Source: Sulfuritalea sp.
GTDB lineage: Bacteria > Pseudomonadota > Gammaproteobacteria > Burkholderiales > Rhodocyclaceae
Assembly (NCBI RefSeq): GCF_017302275.1
Contig: NZ_JAFLDR010000026.1
Coordinates: forward strand, 1 to 58,150
Direction of reading: 5' to 3'
DNA: 58,150 nt
The notes below the pieces were generated by a model. The model was not told where the DNA came from. It saw only the letters and a list, made by a program, of their open reading frames with translations, and searched no databases. Made by a program: the position numbers and the translations under genes. Positions 19,306-28,015 of this stretch are shown here, one piece after another (position 1 is the first letter of the stretch; each line of letters begins with the position of its first letter).

Positions 19306-19395
19306 ACACGGAGAACACGGGGGCACAGAGATCACAGAGGAAGATCAGCTCTTGTATTTCTCCGTGTTCTCTGTGTCTCGGTGTTCTCTGTGTCT
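19306..19395. repeat. CACGGAGAACAC-type intergenic inverted repeat
   Basis: CACGGAGAACACGG on the left faces TCCGTGTTCTCTGTGTC on the right, and TGTTCTCTGTGTCT is repeated again at 19381-19395. Long imperfect stem-loops of this composition are widespread between genes of beta- and gammaproteobacteria. It separates the thiolase from the SDR gene. Confidence 0.75.
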
Positions 19396-19424
19396 AAAGC
19401 GGTTAAAGTTTTGAAAGGAATCCA

Positions 19425-20198
19425 ATGAGCGTCAAACAACTCTTCGATTTGACCGGCAAGGTCGCCCTGATCACCGGCGGTTCGCGCGGCCTTGGCCTGC
19501 AGATGGCCGAAGCGCTGGGCGAAATGGGGGCGAAGCTCGCCATCACCGCGCGCAAGGCCGACGAACTGGCGGAAGCCAAGGCGCATCTCGAAAAACAGGG
19601 CATCGACGTATTGACGGTGGCCAGCGACCTGTCGAAGTTCGACCAGATCCCCGGACTGGTCGATGCCGTACTCGCCCGCTACGGCAAGCTCGACATCCTG
19701 GTGAACAACGCCGGCGCGACCTGGGGAGCGAAGGCCGAGGATTACCCCGACGACGCCTGGATGAAGGTGATCAACCTCAACGTCAACGGCATGTTCTTCC
19801 TCACCCGCGAAGTCGGCAAGCGCTGTTTCATCCCGCAGAAATCCGGCAAGGTCATCGTCACGGCCTCGATCGCGGGGCTGCGCGGAAACCCACCACAAAT
19901 GGGCACCATCGCCTACAACGCCAGCAAGGGCGCCGACGTGAACTTCGTGCGCGCCCTGGCCTCGGAATGGGGCCGCCACAACATCAACGTCAACGCCATC
20001 TGCCCCGGATTTTTCCCGTCGAAAATGGCCAGTGGCCTGATCGACAAGCTGGGCGAAATGATCATCGCCGGCACGCCGCTGGGTCGCATCGGCGGTTCCG
20101 AAGACCTCAAGGGCCTGGTGGTGTTGCTGGCCTCGGAAGCCGGTCGCCACATCAGCGGCCAGGCCATCGCCGTTGACGGCGGATCGAGCTGCTTCTAG
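19425..20198 (+). CDS. Short-chain dehydrogenase/reductase, FabG-like
   Basis: 257 residues. NAD(P)-binding GGSRGLGLQ lies near residues 17-25, NNAG near 93, and the catalytic Ser-Tyr-Lys set is in TASIAG and AYNASKGA (Tyr near 164, Lys near 168). DGGSSCF ends the protein. SDRs of this type interconvert hydroxy and oxo groups. Within this cluster it could reduce or oxidise a 3- or 4-oxoacyl-CoA; the substrate is an inference from neighbours. Confidence 0.92.
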   Translation: MSVKQLFDLTGKVALITGGSRGLGLQMAEALGEMGAKLAITARKADELAEAKAHLEKQGIDVLTVASDLSKFDQIPGLVDAVLARYGKLDILVNNAGATWGAKAEDYPDDAWMKVINLNVNGMFFLTREVGKRCFIPQKSGKVIVTASIAGLRGNPPQMGTIAYNASKGADVNFVRALASEWGRHNINVNAICPGFFPSKMASGLIDKLGEMIIAGTPLGRIGGSEDLKGLVVLLASEAGRHISGQAIAVDGGSSCF

Positions 20199-20237
20199 TC
20201 GGCTACCGGCGCGAATTCGATGCAAACGCAATGGTTT

Positions 20238-20295
20238 GTCATTCCGGGCTTGACCCGGAATCCAGTAGCGACTGCGCACTGGATTCCGGCTTGCC
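20238..20295. repeat. TCATTCCGG-type dispersed repeat
   Basis: CCGGAATCCAGT pairs with ACTGGATTCCGG about 15 bases on; the left part TCATTCCGGGCTTGACCCGG also folds by itself. A familiar extragenic repeat of proteobacteria, here between the SDR and thioesterase genes. Confidence 0.75.
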
Positions 20296-20352
20296 ACCCC
20301 GCGCAGCGGAATTCAAGGCATGCAGAGCCGCCGGACTGACGGGAGCCTGTCG

Positions 20353-20766
20353 ATGAGCAGCTCTGCCGACTTCTTCGGCCTCAAGGTACCTTTTCTCAAG
20401 CATCTCGGCGTGAAGGCCGAGATGGCCGAGGGCGGCCGCTCGCGCATCTCGCTCGAACTGCGCCCGGAACTGATGAACAGCTTCGAGGTCTCGCACGGCG
20501 GCGTCATCATGACCATGCTGGACGTGGCCATGGCGGTTGCCGCGCGCACCGCACACGACCACGTCGGCGGCATCATGACGGTGGACATGTCGCTCAGCTT
20601 CATCCGCCCGGCCAAGGGCCGCATCGTCGCCGAAGGCCGCCTGCTGCGCGGCGGCAATTCGCTGCACTTCTGCGAGGGCGAGGCCTTCGACGAATCCGGC
20701 GAACTGGTCACCAAGGCCCTGGGCACCTTCAAGCTGCGGCGCGAAACGCGCGGCAAGGCCGGATAG
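20353..20766 (+). CDS. PaaI-type hotdog-fold acyl-CoA thioesterase
   Basis: 137 residues from MSSSADFFGLK; GGGAG lies seven bases before this ATG, so I prefer it over the one at 20320. The hotdog signature EVSHGGVIMTMLDVAMA and the strand GGIMTVDMSLSFIRPAKG are visible. PaaI-type enzymes hydrolyse stalled CoA esters and free CoA. In this cluster it would rescue CoA trapped in dead-end intermediates. A copy of the dispersed repeat follows the stop within 10 bases. Confidence 0.88.
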   Translation: MSSSADFFGLKVPFLKHLGVKAEMAEGGRSRISLELRPELMNSFEVSHGGVIMTMLDVAMAVAARTAHDHVGGIMTVDMSLSFIRPAKGRIVAEGRLLRGGNSLHFCEGEAFDESGELVTKALGTFKLRRETRGKAG

Positions 20767-20774
20767 GCAGACAA

Positions 20775-20800
20775 TCGCCGTATCGCCAGCGCCGACTTTC
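20775..20800 (-). repeat. Dispersed 23-nt repeat, copy 4
   Basis: Minus-strand reading GAAAGTCGGCGCTGGCGATA then CGGCGA; intergenic, between the thioesterase and MDR oxidoreductase genes. Confidence 0.8.
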
Positions 20801-20825
20801 CACAACCCCACAACGGATACCCATC

Positions 20826-21821
20826 ATGGAAAAGAACCAGAGAATCGTCCTCGCCAGGCGCCCCACCGCCTGGGTCGAGGAAAGCAACTTCCGCTTCGAG
20901 GACAGCGACATCCCGCAGCCCGGCGACAACCAGGTCCTGGTGAAGAACCACTGGCTCTCGCTCGACCCCTACATGCGCGGCCGCATGTCCGACGTCAAGT
21001 CCTATGCCACGCCGGTGCAGATCGGCGAGGTCATGGTCGGCGGCTGTGCCGGCGAAGTAGTGGCGTCGAAGCATCCGAAATTCGCGCCCGGCGACAAGGT
21101 GGTCGGCGCCCTGGGCTGGCAGCTTTACGGCGTCGCCGACGGCAACGCGCTGCAGAAGGTCGATGCTTCGATGATCCCGCTCTCCGCCTACCTCGGCTCC
21201 GTCGGCATGCCCGGCGTCACCGCCTGGGTCGGACTCAACGACATCTGCGCACCCAAGGAAGGCGAAACCGTGGTGGTCACCGCCGCCTCGGGCGCCGTCG
21301 GCAGCGTGGTCGGCCAGCTGGCGAAGCTGAAGGGCGCGCGCGCGGTGGGTATCGCCGGCGGCGCCGAGAAGTGCCGCTACGTGGTCGAGGAACTCGGCTT
21401 CGACGCCTGCATCGACTACAAGGCCGGCAACCTCCGTGGCGACCTCAAGACGGCGACGCCCAAGGGCATCGACTGCCTGTTCGAGAACGTCGGCGGCGAA
21501 ATCTTCGACACCCTGCTCGGGCGCATGAACCCCTTCGCCCGCATCGCCGTCTGCGGCCTCATCGCACAGTACAACTCCGCCCCCTACCCGATGCAGAACA
21601 TCGGCTCGGTGCTGATCAACCGGATCAGGATGCAGGGTTTCATCGTTTCGGACGACATGAGCCGCTGGCCGCCGGCATTGAAGGAGCTCGGCATGCTGGT
21701 CGCCACCGGCAAGCTCAAGTACCGCGAGACCGTGGCCGAAGGACTGGCCGCTGCGCCGACCGCCTTCATCAGCCTGTTGAAGGGCGGCAACTTCGGCAAG
21801 CAACTGGTGAAACTCGTCTGA
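20826..21821 (+). CDS. MDR-family NADP-dependent oxidoreductase, CurA-like
   Basis: 331 residues. The N-terminal oxidoreductase domain has LDPYMRGRMSD, typical of the leukotriene B4 dehydrogenase/CurA group, and a Rossmann domain with AASGAVGSVVGQLAK near 153. There are no zinc ligands, as expected. These enzymes reduce the C=C bond of conjugated enones or enoyl esters with NADPH. The downstream kinase gene starts 2 bp after the stop. The substrate in this pathway is not known. Confidence 0.91.
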   Translation: MEKNQRIVLARRPTAWVEESNFRFEDSDIPQPGDNQVLVKNHWLSLDPYMRGRMSDVKSYATPVQIGEVMVGGCAGEVVASKHPKFAPGDKVVGALGWQLYGVADGNALQKVDASMIPLSAYLGSVGMPGVTAWVGLNDICAPKEGETVVVTAASGAVGSVVGQLAKLKGARAVGIAGGAEKCRYVVEELGFDACIDYKAGNLRGDLKTATPKGIDCLFENVGGEIFDTLLGRMNPFARIAVCGLIAQYNSAPYPMQNIGSVLINRIRMQGFIVSDDMSRWPPALKELGMLVATGKLKYRETVAEGLAAAPTAFISLLKGGNFGKQLVKLV

Positions 21822-21823
21822 CC

Positions 21824-22891
21824 ATGAGCAACGCACACATGGGCACCCGCCCAATCACCGAAAGGGACGGCCTCGATACCGTCCGCCTCGCGGCGTGGAT
21901 GAAAGCCCACGTTGAGGGCTTTTCCGGCGACCTGCAGGTCGATAAATTCAAGGGCGGCCAATCCAACCCGACCTTCATGCTCAGTGCCGGCGGGCGCAAG
22001 TACGTAATGCGCAGGAAACCCCCGGGCAAGCTGCTGCCGAGCGCCCATGCCGTCGACCGCGAATACAAGGTGATCACGGCACTGGCCGTTACCGATGTCC
22101 CGGTGGCGAAAACCTGGGCGCTGTGCACCGACGAGAGCATTGTTGGCACCATGTTCTACATCATGGATTGCGTCGACGGCCGCATCATGTGGGACCCCTC
22201 GCTACCCGGCATGAGCCCGGTGGAGCGCGCGGCGATCTTCGACGAAATGAACCGCGTCATCGCCGCCCTGCACACGGTCGATTACGCCGCCGTGGGGCTG
22301 GCCGACTACGGCAAGCCGGGCAGTTACTTCGCGCGCCAAATCGACCGCTGGAGCAAACAGTACCGCGCCTCGGAAACCGAAAAGATCGAGGCCATGGACA
22401 AGCTGATCGAGTGGCTGCCGCGGAACATCCCGGCCGGCGACGAAACCCGCATCGTGCATGGCGACTTCCGCCTCGACAACACGGTGTTCCACCCCACTGA
22501 GCCGCGCATGCTGGCGGTGCTCGACTGGGAACTGTCCACCCTGGGCCACCCGCTGGCCGATTTCGCCTACCACTGCATGACCTGGCGTCTCTCGCCCGGG
22601 CAGTTCCGTGGCCTGGCGGGCAGCGATCTCGCCGCGCTCGGCATTCCCACGGAAGCCGAGTACGTCGCCGCCTATTGCAGGCGCACCGACCGCGCGCCGA
22701 TTCCGCCGCGCGACTGGGAGTTCTGCATGGCCTTCAACATGTTCCGCCTGGCCGGCATCCTGCAGGGCATCATGGCCCGCGCGTTGCAGGGCAACGCCTC
22801 CAGCGCCGAGGCCATCGAAACCGGCAAGCGCGCCCGCCCGCTCGCCGAAGAAGCCTGGCGCCAGGTCGAGCGCCTGCTCGCCGAACACTGA
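21824..22891 (+). CDS. Phosphotransferase of the ACAD10/11-associated (LvaA-like) kinase family
   Basis: 355 residues. An aminoglycoside-phosphotransferase fold with catalytic HGDFRLDN (near 212-219) and metal-binding [15 protein letters not shown] (near 232-246). These motifs match the kinase domain of ACAD10/ACAD11 and of LvaA, which phosphorylates 4-hydroxyacyl-CoA. The gene directly precedes an acyl-CoA dehydrogenase of matching type, which strengthens that reading. The alternative, an unrelated small-molecule kinase, is less likely given the context. An ATG five codons in is also possible as the start. Confidence 0.88.
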   Translation: MSNAHMGTRPITERDGLDTVRLAAWMKAHVEGFSGDLQVDKFKGGQSNPTFMLSAGGRKYVMRRKPPGKLLPSAHAVDREYKVITALAVTDVPVAKTWALCTDESIVGTMFYIMDCVDGRIMWDPSLPGMSPVERAAIFDEMNRVIAALHTVDYAAVGLADYGKPGSYFARQIDRWSKQYRASETEKIEAMDKLIEWLPRNIPAGDETRIVHGDFRLDNTVFHPTEPRMLAVLDWELSTLGHPLADFAYHCMTWRLSPGQFRGLAGSDLAALGIPTEAEYVAAYCRRTDRAPIPPRDWEFCMAFNMFRLAGILQGIMARALQGNASSAEAIETGKRARPLAEEAWRQVERLLAEH

Positions 22892-22914
22892 ATTTTTCGA
22901 GAAAAGGAAACACC

Positions 22915-24153
22915 ATGGACTTCGATTACTCACCCAAGGTCAAGGAACTGCAGGCCCGCCTCAATGCCTTCATGGACCAGCACATCTATCCCAACGAGAA
23001 GGCCTTCCACGCCGAGATCGAGGCCAACCGCGCCAAGGGCAATCCCTGGGTGCCGACGAAGATCATGGAGGACATGAAGGAAAAGGCGCGTGCCGCCGGG
23101 CTGTGGAACCTGTTCCTGCCCGAATCGAAATACGGCGCCGGCCTCACCAACCTCGAGTACGCACCGCTGTGCGAGATCATGGGCCGCTCCTCGCATTTCG
23201 CGCCGGAAGCCTTCAACTGCGACGCGCCGAACACCGGCAACATGGAAGTGCTGGTGCGTTACGGCACGCCCGCCCATCAGCAGGAATGGCTGGTGCCTTT
23301 GCTGGAAGGCAGGATCCGCTCCGCCTTCGCCATGACCGAGCCCGGCGTGGCATCGTCCGATGCCACCAACATCGAGGCGCGGATTGAGCGCGCGGTTGGC
23401 AAGGATGGTGACGAATACATCATCAACGGCCGCAAGTGGTGGACCTCGGGCGCGCCCGATCCGCGCTGCAAGATCCTCATCTTCATGGGCAAGACCGATC
23501 CGGACAACCCCAGCCGCCACAACCAGCAGTCAATGGTGCTGGTGCCGATGGATACGCCGGGGGTCAAGCTGGTGCGCCCGCTCACCGTCTTCGGTTACGA
23601 CCATGCGCCGCACGGCCACGGCGAAATGCTGTTCGAGAACGTGCGCGTGCCGGTGTCCAACATCCTGCTCGGCGAAGGCCGCGGTTTCGAGATCGCCCAG
23701 GGCCGCCTCGGCCCGGGCCGCATCCACCACTGCATGCGCCTGATCGGCGTCGCCGAACGCGCGCTGGAACTGATGTGCAAGCGCGCGCTGAACCGCGTCG
23801 CCTTCCACAAGCCGGTGGCCGACCAGGGCGTGACCCGCGAGCGCATCGCCAATGCCCGCATGCTGATCGACCAGGCGCGCCTGCTGACGCTGAACGCGGC
23901 ATGGAAGATGGATACCGTCGGCAACAAGATCGCCAAGCAGGAGATCGCCATGATCAAGGTGGTGGCGCCCAACATGGCCTGCCAGGTGATCGACTGGGCC
24001 ATGCAGGTGCACGGCGGTGCCGGCGTCTGCGACGATTTTCCGCTGGCCGACGCCTACGCCAACTCGCGCACCCTGCGCTTCGCCGACGGCCCGGACGAGG
24101 TGCATCGCAATTCCATCGCCAAGCAGGAACTTGGGCGCTATCTGGGCAAGTAG
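22915..24153 (+). CDS. Acyl-CoA dehydrogenase, ACAD10/11 type
   Basis: 412 residues from [13 protein letters not shown]; an AAAAGGAAA site is just upstream. It has the flavin- and substrate-binding blocks [15 protein letters not shown] and [16 protein letters not shown], then [19 protein letters not shown] and the C-terminal [15 protein letters not shown]. [20 protein letters not shown] closely resembles mammalian ACAD11. With the adjacent kinase it could turn a 4-phosphoacyl-CoA into an enoyl-CoA, which the fused hydratase/dehydrogenase would then process. An ordinary FAD-dependent dehydrogenation is the alternative. Confidence 0.92.
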   Translation: MDFDYSPKVKELQARLNAFMDQHIYPNEKAFHAEIEANRAKGNPWVPTKIMEDMKEKARAAGLWNLFLPESKYGAGLTNLEYAPLCEIMGRSSHFAPEAFNCDAPNTGNMEVLVRYGTPAHQQEWLVPLLEGRIRSAFAMTEPGVASSDATNIEARIERAVGKDGDEYIINGRKWWTSGAPDPRCKILIFMGKTDPDNPSRHNQQSMVLVPMDTPGVKLVRPLTVFGYDHAPHGHGEMLFENVRVPVSNILLGEGRGFEIAQGRLGPGRIHHCMRLIGVAERALELMCKRALNRVAFHKPVADQGVTRERIANARMLIDQARLLTLNAAWKMDTVGNKIAKQEIAMIKVVAPNMACQVIDWAMQVHGGAGVCDDFPLADAYANSRTLRFADGPDEVHRNSIAKQELGRYLGK

Positions 24154-24170
24154 CCACGCAAGGAAACGAC

Positions 24171-25838
24171 ATGTCTGAGCGTCATTTCGCCCACTGGCCC
24201 AAGGGCCTTCCGCGCACCATGACCGTGCCCGAGACCGACCTGTTCCATAACGTCGAAGTCTCGGCGCGGCGCTATCCGGCCAAGCCCTTTCTGGTCTTCT
24301 ACGACACCCAGATCAGCTACGCCGAGTTCAAGGACGAGGCGGAGCGGATCGCCGGCTGGCTGCAGGCGCAGGGCGTGAACAAGGGCGACCGGGTGCTGCT
24401 CTACATGCAGAACAGCCCGCAGTTCGTGCTCGCCTACTACGGCATCCTGCGCGCCAACGCCGTGGTGGTGCCGGTGAATCCGATGAACATGACGACCGAA
24501 TTGCGCCACTACGTCAGGGATGCCGGCGCCCGGGTGGCCATCGTGGCGCAGGACATCCTGCCGCAGATGCAGCCGCTGCTCGGCCCAGCGGACGACCAGG
24601 GCCTGGAGCAGATACTCGTCGCCATCTACTCGGACTACCTCAAGGCGCCGACCGAGATGAAGGTGCCGGATTTCGTCAAGGCGCCGCGACAGTCCTTCGC
24701 CGATGCCGGCGTCACGCCGTGGAACGACATGCTGGCGGCGAACGCCCGTCCCGGCCCCATCGAAGTCGGCCCCGACGACCTCTGCGTGATGCCCTACACC
24801 TCGGGCACCACCGGCCACCCCAAGGGCTGCATGCACACCCACCGCACGGTCCAGCACACGCTGATGGCCGGCTACCAGTGGTTCGGCATCCAGCAGGACG
24901 CGGTGTACCTTGCCGTGCTGCCCTTCTTCCATGTCACGGGCATGCAGGGCAGCATGAGCGGCCCGCTGCAATCCGGCGCCACCGTGGTGCTGCTGCCGCG
25001 CTGGGATCGCGAAGCCGCGGCACAGTGCATCGCGCGCTACGGCGTCACCTCGTGGACGGCGATCCCGACCATGATCATCGACTTCCTGATGAACCCCAAC
25101 CTGGGCAACTACGACCTGAGTTCGATCACGCGCATGAGCGGCGGCGGCGCGGCAATGCCCGAGGCCATCGCGCAGAAACTGCTCGACATGGGCATCACCT
25201 ATGTCGAGGGCTACGGCCTGTCGGAAACCATCGCCCCCTCGCACATCAACCCGCCCGACCGGGCGAAAAAGCAGTGCCTCGGCATTCCGATCTTCGACGT
25301 CGAATCCATGGTGGTCGACCCCAACGACTTCAAGGAACTCCCGTCCGGCGAAGTCGGAGAAATCCTCACCCGCGGGCCGCAGGTGTTCAAGGGCTACTGG
25401 AACAACCCCGAGGCCACGCGCAATGCCTTCGTCGAACTCGACGGCAAGCACTGGTTCCGCACCGGCGACCTGGCCTACGTCGATGAGGACGGCTACTTCT
25501 TCATGGTCGATCGCCTCAAGCGCATGATCAACGCCTCTGGCTTCAAGGTCTGGCCGGCCGAAGTCGAAGCCCTGATGTACCAGCACCCGGCGATCCAGGA
25601 GGCCTGCGTCATTTCGGCCAAAGACCCGCATCGCGGCGAAACGGTAAAGGCCATCGTGGTGATCAAGGAAGCCCAGCGCGGCAAGGTGACGGAGCAGGAC
25701 ATCGTCGACTGGGCCCACGCCAACATGGCGGCCTACAAGTCGCCGCGCATCGTCGAGTTCGTCGAGTCCCTGCCCAAATCCGCCACCGGCAAGGTGATGT
25801 GGCGCGCGTTGCAGGAGAAGGAAGCAGCCGGCACCTGA
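24171..25838 (+). CDS. Long/medium-chain acyl-CoA synthetase (AMP-forming ligase)
   Basis: 555 residues. The ATP-binding P-loop is YTSGTTGHPKG (209-219), the adenylation motif VEGYGLSE is near 345, and the hinge GDLAYVDEDGYFF and the catalytic C-terminal Lys in SATGKVMWR (near 540) are present. It activates a carboxylic acid to the acyl-CoA that enters the cluster. An AAGGAAA site supports the ATG at 24171. It is the last gene of the cluster, 17 bp after the dehydrogenase. A LvaE-like role is one option. Confidence 0.93.
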   Translation: MSERHFAHWPKGLPRTMTVPETDLFHNVEVSARRYPAKPFLVFYDTQISYAEFKDEAERIAGWLQAQGVNKGDRVLLYMQNSPQFVLAYYGILRANAVVVPVNPMNMTTELRHYVRDAGARVAIVAQDILPQMQPLLGPADDQGLEQILVAIYSDYLKAPTEMKVPDFVKAPRQSFADAGVTPWNDMLAANARPGPIEVGPDDLCVMPYTSGTTGHPKGCMHTHRTVQHTLMAGYQWFGIQQDAVYLAVLPFFHVTGMQGSMSGPLQSGATVVLLPRWDREAAAQCIARYGVTSWTAIPTMIIDFLMNPNLGNYDLSSITRMSGGGAAMPEAIAQKLLDMGITYVEGYGLSETIAPSHINPPDRAKKQCLGIPIFDVESMVVDPNDFKELPSGEVGEILTRGPQVFKGYWNNPEATRNAFVELDGKHWFRTGDLAYVDEDGYFFMVDRLKRMINASGFKVWPAEVEALMYQHPAIQEACVISAKDPHRGETVKAIVVIKEAQRGKVTEQDIVDWAHANMAAYKSPRIVEFVESLPKSATGKVMWRALQEKEAAGT

Positions 25839-25881
25839 GCCGCCCCGCGCGGCGGCCGCAGTAGCCGCCGCTGCTTCGGAT

Positions 25882-25908
25882 TCGCCGTGCCGCCAGCGCC
25901 GACTCTTG
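25882..25908 (-). repeat. Dispersed 23-nt repeat, copy 5
   Basis: Minus-strand reading AAGAGTCGGCGCTGGCGGCA then CGGCGAA. It lies between the acyl-CoA synthetase and the broken toxin gene, in the opposite orientation to copy 6 about 1 kb away. Confidence 0.8.
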
Positions 25909-25983
25909 TGTAGTTGCTGGAACACCTGGATGCCGGGCGCTCCGTCCGCACGGCCAAAACGGCCAACACGGCATTGCCGCTAT

Positions 25984-26001
25984 GTAAGCACATGGCTACA
26001 G
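25984..26001. promoter_or_regulatory. Possible HigA-type operator half-palindrome
   Basis: TGTAAGCACATGGCTACA has matched outer TGTA/TACA and inner CA/TG, an imperfect dyad lying where a toxin-antitoxin operator would be expected. Weak evidence. Confidence 0.3.
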
Positions 26002-26008
26002 TAGCGTC

Positions 26009-26167
26009 AGGGTCGAAATTCGCATAACTGAGCTTTTCGCTCAATGGATGGATGCCTTGCGCGACCTTCAGGCGAGAGCTGACCTTTCTGCTGGCCGGCG
26101 GAGACACGACCACCCAACCCAGGGACATCGAGGCGGCACTGCGCCGCGCACGCAATCTTTCGGAACA
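26009..26167 (+). pseudogene. HigB-like toxin remnant with internal deletion
   Basis: Two pieces of a HigB/RelE-type toxin are visible. The N-terminal piece, EIRITELFAQWMDALRDLQA, is read from 26015; the C-terminal piece, RELTFLLAGGDTTTQPRDIE, follows in another frame. About 40 middle residues are missing. The join falls in GCGAGAG, which is shared by both expected ends and suggests a microhomology deletion. No start codon lies in frame (a stop at 25985 is the nearest upstream signal), and AGG stands where ATG is expected. The toxin is almost certainly inactive. Confidence 0.7.
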
Positions 26168-26173
26168 ACCACC

Positions 26174-26480
26174 ATGGCCAAGACTGTTAACACGCGCTAT
26201 GACGTCGCCGAACACCTCAGGATCCCGGAGGAGACGGCCGCCTATCTTGAAGCCTGCCTTGAAGAAGCCAACGGAGACGCCGCATTCATCGCCGAGGCGC
26301 TTGGCGATATCGCGCGCGCCAAAGGGATGTCACAGGTCGTGCGCGATGCCGGACTGTCTCGCGAAAGTCCTTACCAAGTACAAAGCGCTCTCCGGTGAGC
26401 GTAGTCCATGCTTCGATACCATCCTCAAAGTGATCGGCGCGCTTGGGCTGAAGTTGCATGCCGAAGCTGGTCGCAGCTGA
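26174..26480 (+). pseudogene. HigA-like antitoxin, frameshifted by a 7-nt duplication
   Basis: MAKTVNTRYDVAEHLR at the start and IARAKGMSQVVRDAGLSRES further on are typical of the HigA-like antidote family. At 26372-26385 the near-perfect tandem TACCAAG/TACAAAG adds seven bases and shifts the frame; the first frame stops at 26398, whereas the expected continuation YKALSGERSPCFDTILKVIG runs in the other frame to 26480. Removing one 7-nt unit restores a full-length antitoxin of about 99 residues. Its helix-turn-helix is interrupted at the duplication. Confidence 0.8.
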
Positions 26481-26850
26481 CGAGATGCCGGACCTTGCTG
26501 GGCAAGGAACGCTGGACTTCGCGTTGGTACTAAGCCAATATTTGTTCCACGCGTCTTGCAATAGGACAGGCGACTCTGACCCGGAAAGGTCGATAGCTTG
26601 GTTAGTGAAGTAATCGGCCTGTGGCCGCAAGACGTTTGGAAGAAACATGTGGCAAGTATGCCACTGATGTAAGGTGGAATGCCGCGTCGGAGAAGACCGA
26701 TAGGCCACTGGAGCGTGCCTGCCCGAGGGTTAGCGTGGTCCTGGGTCACGTCGACGACATTGGTGAGGTCGCGGGGCGTATTCCGCGTATTCCGGGACAG
26801 ACCACGCTTACCCAAGCGATAAGGAACTTGCCGTCCATTTGCATAGCGCA

Positions 26851-26880
26851 GGAAAGTCGGCGCTGGCGGTACGGCGATAC
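26851..26880 (+). repeat. Dispersed 23-nt repeat, copy 6
   Basis: Plus-strand reading GGAAAGTCGGCGCTGGCGGT then ACGGCGATAC, in the degraded region downstream of the HigBA remnant. Confidence 0.8.
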
Positions 26881-26953
26881 GCCGTCGCAGGCGGCAAGAA
26901 GCATCCCCACAACATTTCCTGCGGTAGCCGGCAACGTGTGGAGGATCGCTTAT

Positions 26954-27061
26954 CGCGCCCACTCGTCTATCCAGCGCTCCGTTGCCAGGCGCGCTTTGGA
27001 GGCGATGATGGAGATGACGAAGATCGACATCGCAACGATCGAAGCGGCCCGGCGCGGCTGA
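26954..27061 (+). pseudogene. Possible C-terminal fragment of a PhnB/VOC-type protein
   Basis: The open frame ends RALEAMMEMTKIDIATIEAA, which resembles the conserved C-terminal helix of PhnB-like VOC proteins. Nothing upstream in this frame resembles the rest of such a protein. An intact but different VOC gene begins 88 bases downstream. Tentative. Confidence 0.35.
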
Positions 27062-27148
27062 TGCCCGGCCGCGTCCGTTTGCGCTCGTCCCGCTGCCAGG
27101 ACTCGTGGTAGAAACACGGTTCGCAGCCGATAACCCGGGAGACACACA

Positions 27149-27544
27149 ATGTTCAGTCACATCATGGTCGGAACGAATGACATCGAGCGCTCGAAGCGCT
27201 TCTACGACGCCGTGCTCGGCGTCCTGGGAGCCGGAGCGCCCCTGCGCAACCAGGCGAAGACCGGGCATGCCCGGCTGTTCTATCGGCACGACGGCTCGAC
27301 CTTCTGCGTCAGCGAGCCGATCAATGGCGAACCGGCCTGTTTCGCCAACGGCGGCACCACGGGATTCAAGTGCGGTTCGCCCGAGCAGGTGCGCCAGTTC
27401 CACGACACGGCAGTCGCGCACGGCGGAACCTCGATCGAGGACGCCCCGGGCCTGCGCGAAGGCAGCCTCGGTGCGATGTACCTGGCCTATGTTCGCGACC
27501 CCGACGGCAACAAGCTGTGCGCGCTGCACCGACCCAAAGTCTAG
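27149..27544 (+). CDS. VOC-superfamily (glyoxalase/bleomycin-resistance-like) protein
   Basis: 131 residues, one VOC unit. The N-terminus MFSHIMVGTNDIERSKRFYDAVL and the C-terminus YVRDPDGNKLCALHR are the two conserved ends; His4 and the likely metal-binding residues fit the fold. Members act as glyoxalases, dioxygenases or drug-binding proteins and the sequence does not say which. It stands alone between degraded regions with its own start. Confidence 0.88.
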   Translation: MFSHIMVGTNDIERSKRFYDAVLGVLGAGAPLRNQAKTGHARLFYRHDGSTFCVSEPINGEPACFANGGTTGFKCGSPEQVRQFHDTAVAHGGTSIEDAPGLREGSLGAMYLAYVRDPDGNKLCALHRPKV

Positions 27545-27555
27545 CGAAGCACTGA

Positions 27556-27635
27556 TCAATCAGTTCGCGTCGAGCCGGTCGAAACGCAAGCCATCTGCAT
27601 CAAGGGTTTCGACAAGCTCAGCCCGAACGGGGAGA
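27556..27635. repeat. TTCGACAAGCTCAGCCCGAA-type dispersed repeat
   Basis: GGTTTCGACAAGCTCAGCCC followed by GAACGGGGAG, paired with an upstream GAGCCGGTCGAAAC. This is a known extragenic element of many proteobacterial genomes that often yields spurious short proteins. Confidence 0.75.
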
Positions 27636-27754
27636 TGCTTGCCCAGCATTTCCCACGCGCCGGGTTCGGCGGATTCCGCGCGCGTCCGTCATTCGTGTCA
27701 ATTTCGATGACCGGCCCGCTTCGCGTTAGCCGGAACCCGCAAGGAGTGCATTCA

Positions 27755-27900
27755 TCAGCACCAGGCGTACGGCATGCGATGCATGACTTCAAGGATCCGT
27801 GTGGCGCTGAAGTCAGTGGCCACTTCGCACAAGGTGCGCGTCATCAGTTCGGATATCGGTTTCGTGTTGGCGCCCGTGGGGCGCGACTTTTCGGCACTGT
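27755..27900 (-). pseudogene. Weak candidate CBS-domain fragment
   Basis: A minus-strand frame ending at 27755 reads KPISELMTRTLCEVATDF then SATRILEVMHRMPYAWC and a stop. The pattern ELMTR..CEV.....A..ILE.M.R resembles the first half of a CBS motif, cut before the second half. No start or partner domain was found. Listed for completeness. Confidence 0.2.
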
Positions 27901-28015
27901 GTCCGGGGCGCTCGCATCCGTGATCGCGGCCGGGCGGAGCGAAGTATCCCCGGCGGCCCCGGCCAAGCCGATCTAGCCGGACCGTCCGCCGGAAGCCTGA
28001 GCGAAGCCGCCCCGC

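Larger units (their letters stand above)
26481..27148. other. Degraded intergenic region with repeat copy and VOC-like remnant
   Basis: No intact gene found in either strand. The part around 26500-26680 is visibly less GC-rich than the flanks. It holds copy 6 of the dispersed repeat and a possible VOC-protein C-terminus at 26954-27061. The stretch 26740-26830 has the look of mobile-element margin sequence, but I could not assign it. Confidence 0.5.
27545..28015. other. 471-bp intergenic region with repeat debris
   Basis: The left part (27556-27635) is a dispersed repeat of the CAAGCTCAGCCCGAACG type. The rest has no supported gene; a short minus-strand frame ending at 27755 has a weak resemblance to a CBS-domain fragment (listed separately). 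Confidence 0.5.

Noticed and set aside
20313-21854. 513-codon minus-strand frame opposite the MDR oxidoreductase
   Set aside because: Shadow of two real plus-strand genes; composition typical of antisense frames.
26620-27000. Insertion-sequence end or transposase remnant in the degraded island
   Set aside because: No terminal inverted repeat, target duplication or transposase motif could be shown.
27635-27976. Plus-strand frame in the gap after the VOC gene
   Set aside because: It begins inside a dispersed repeat and shows no recognisable family.
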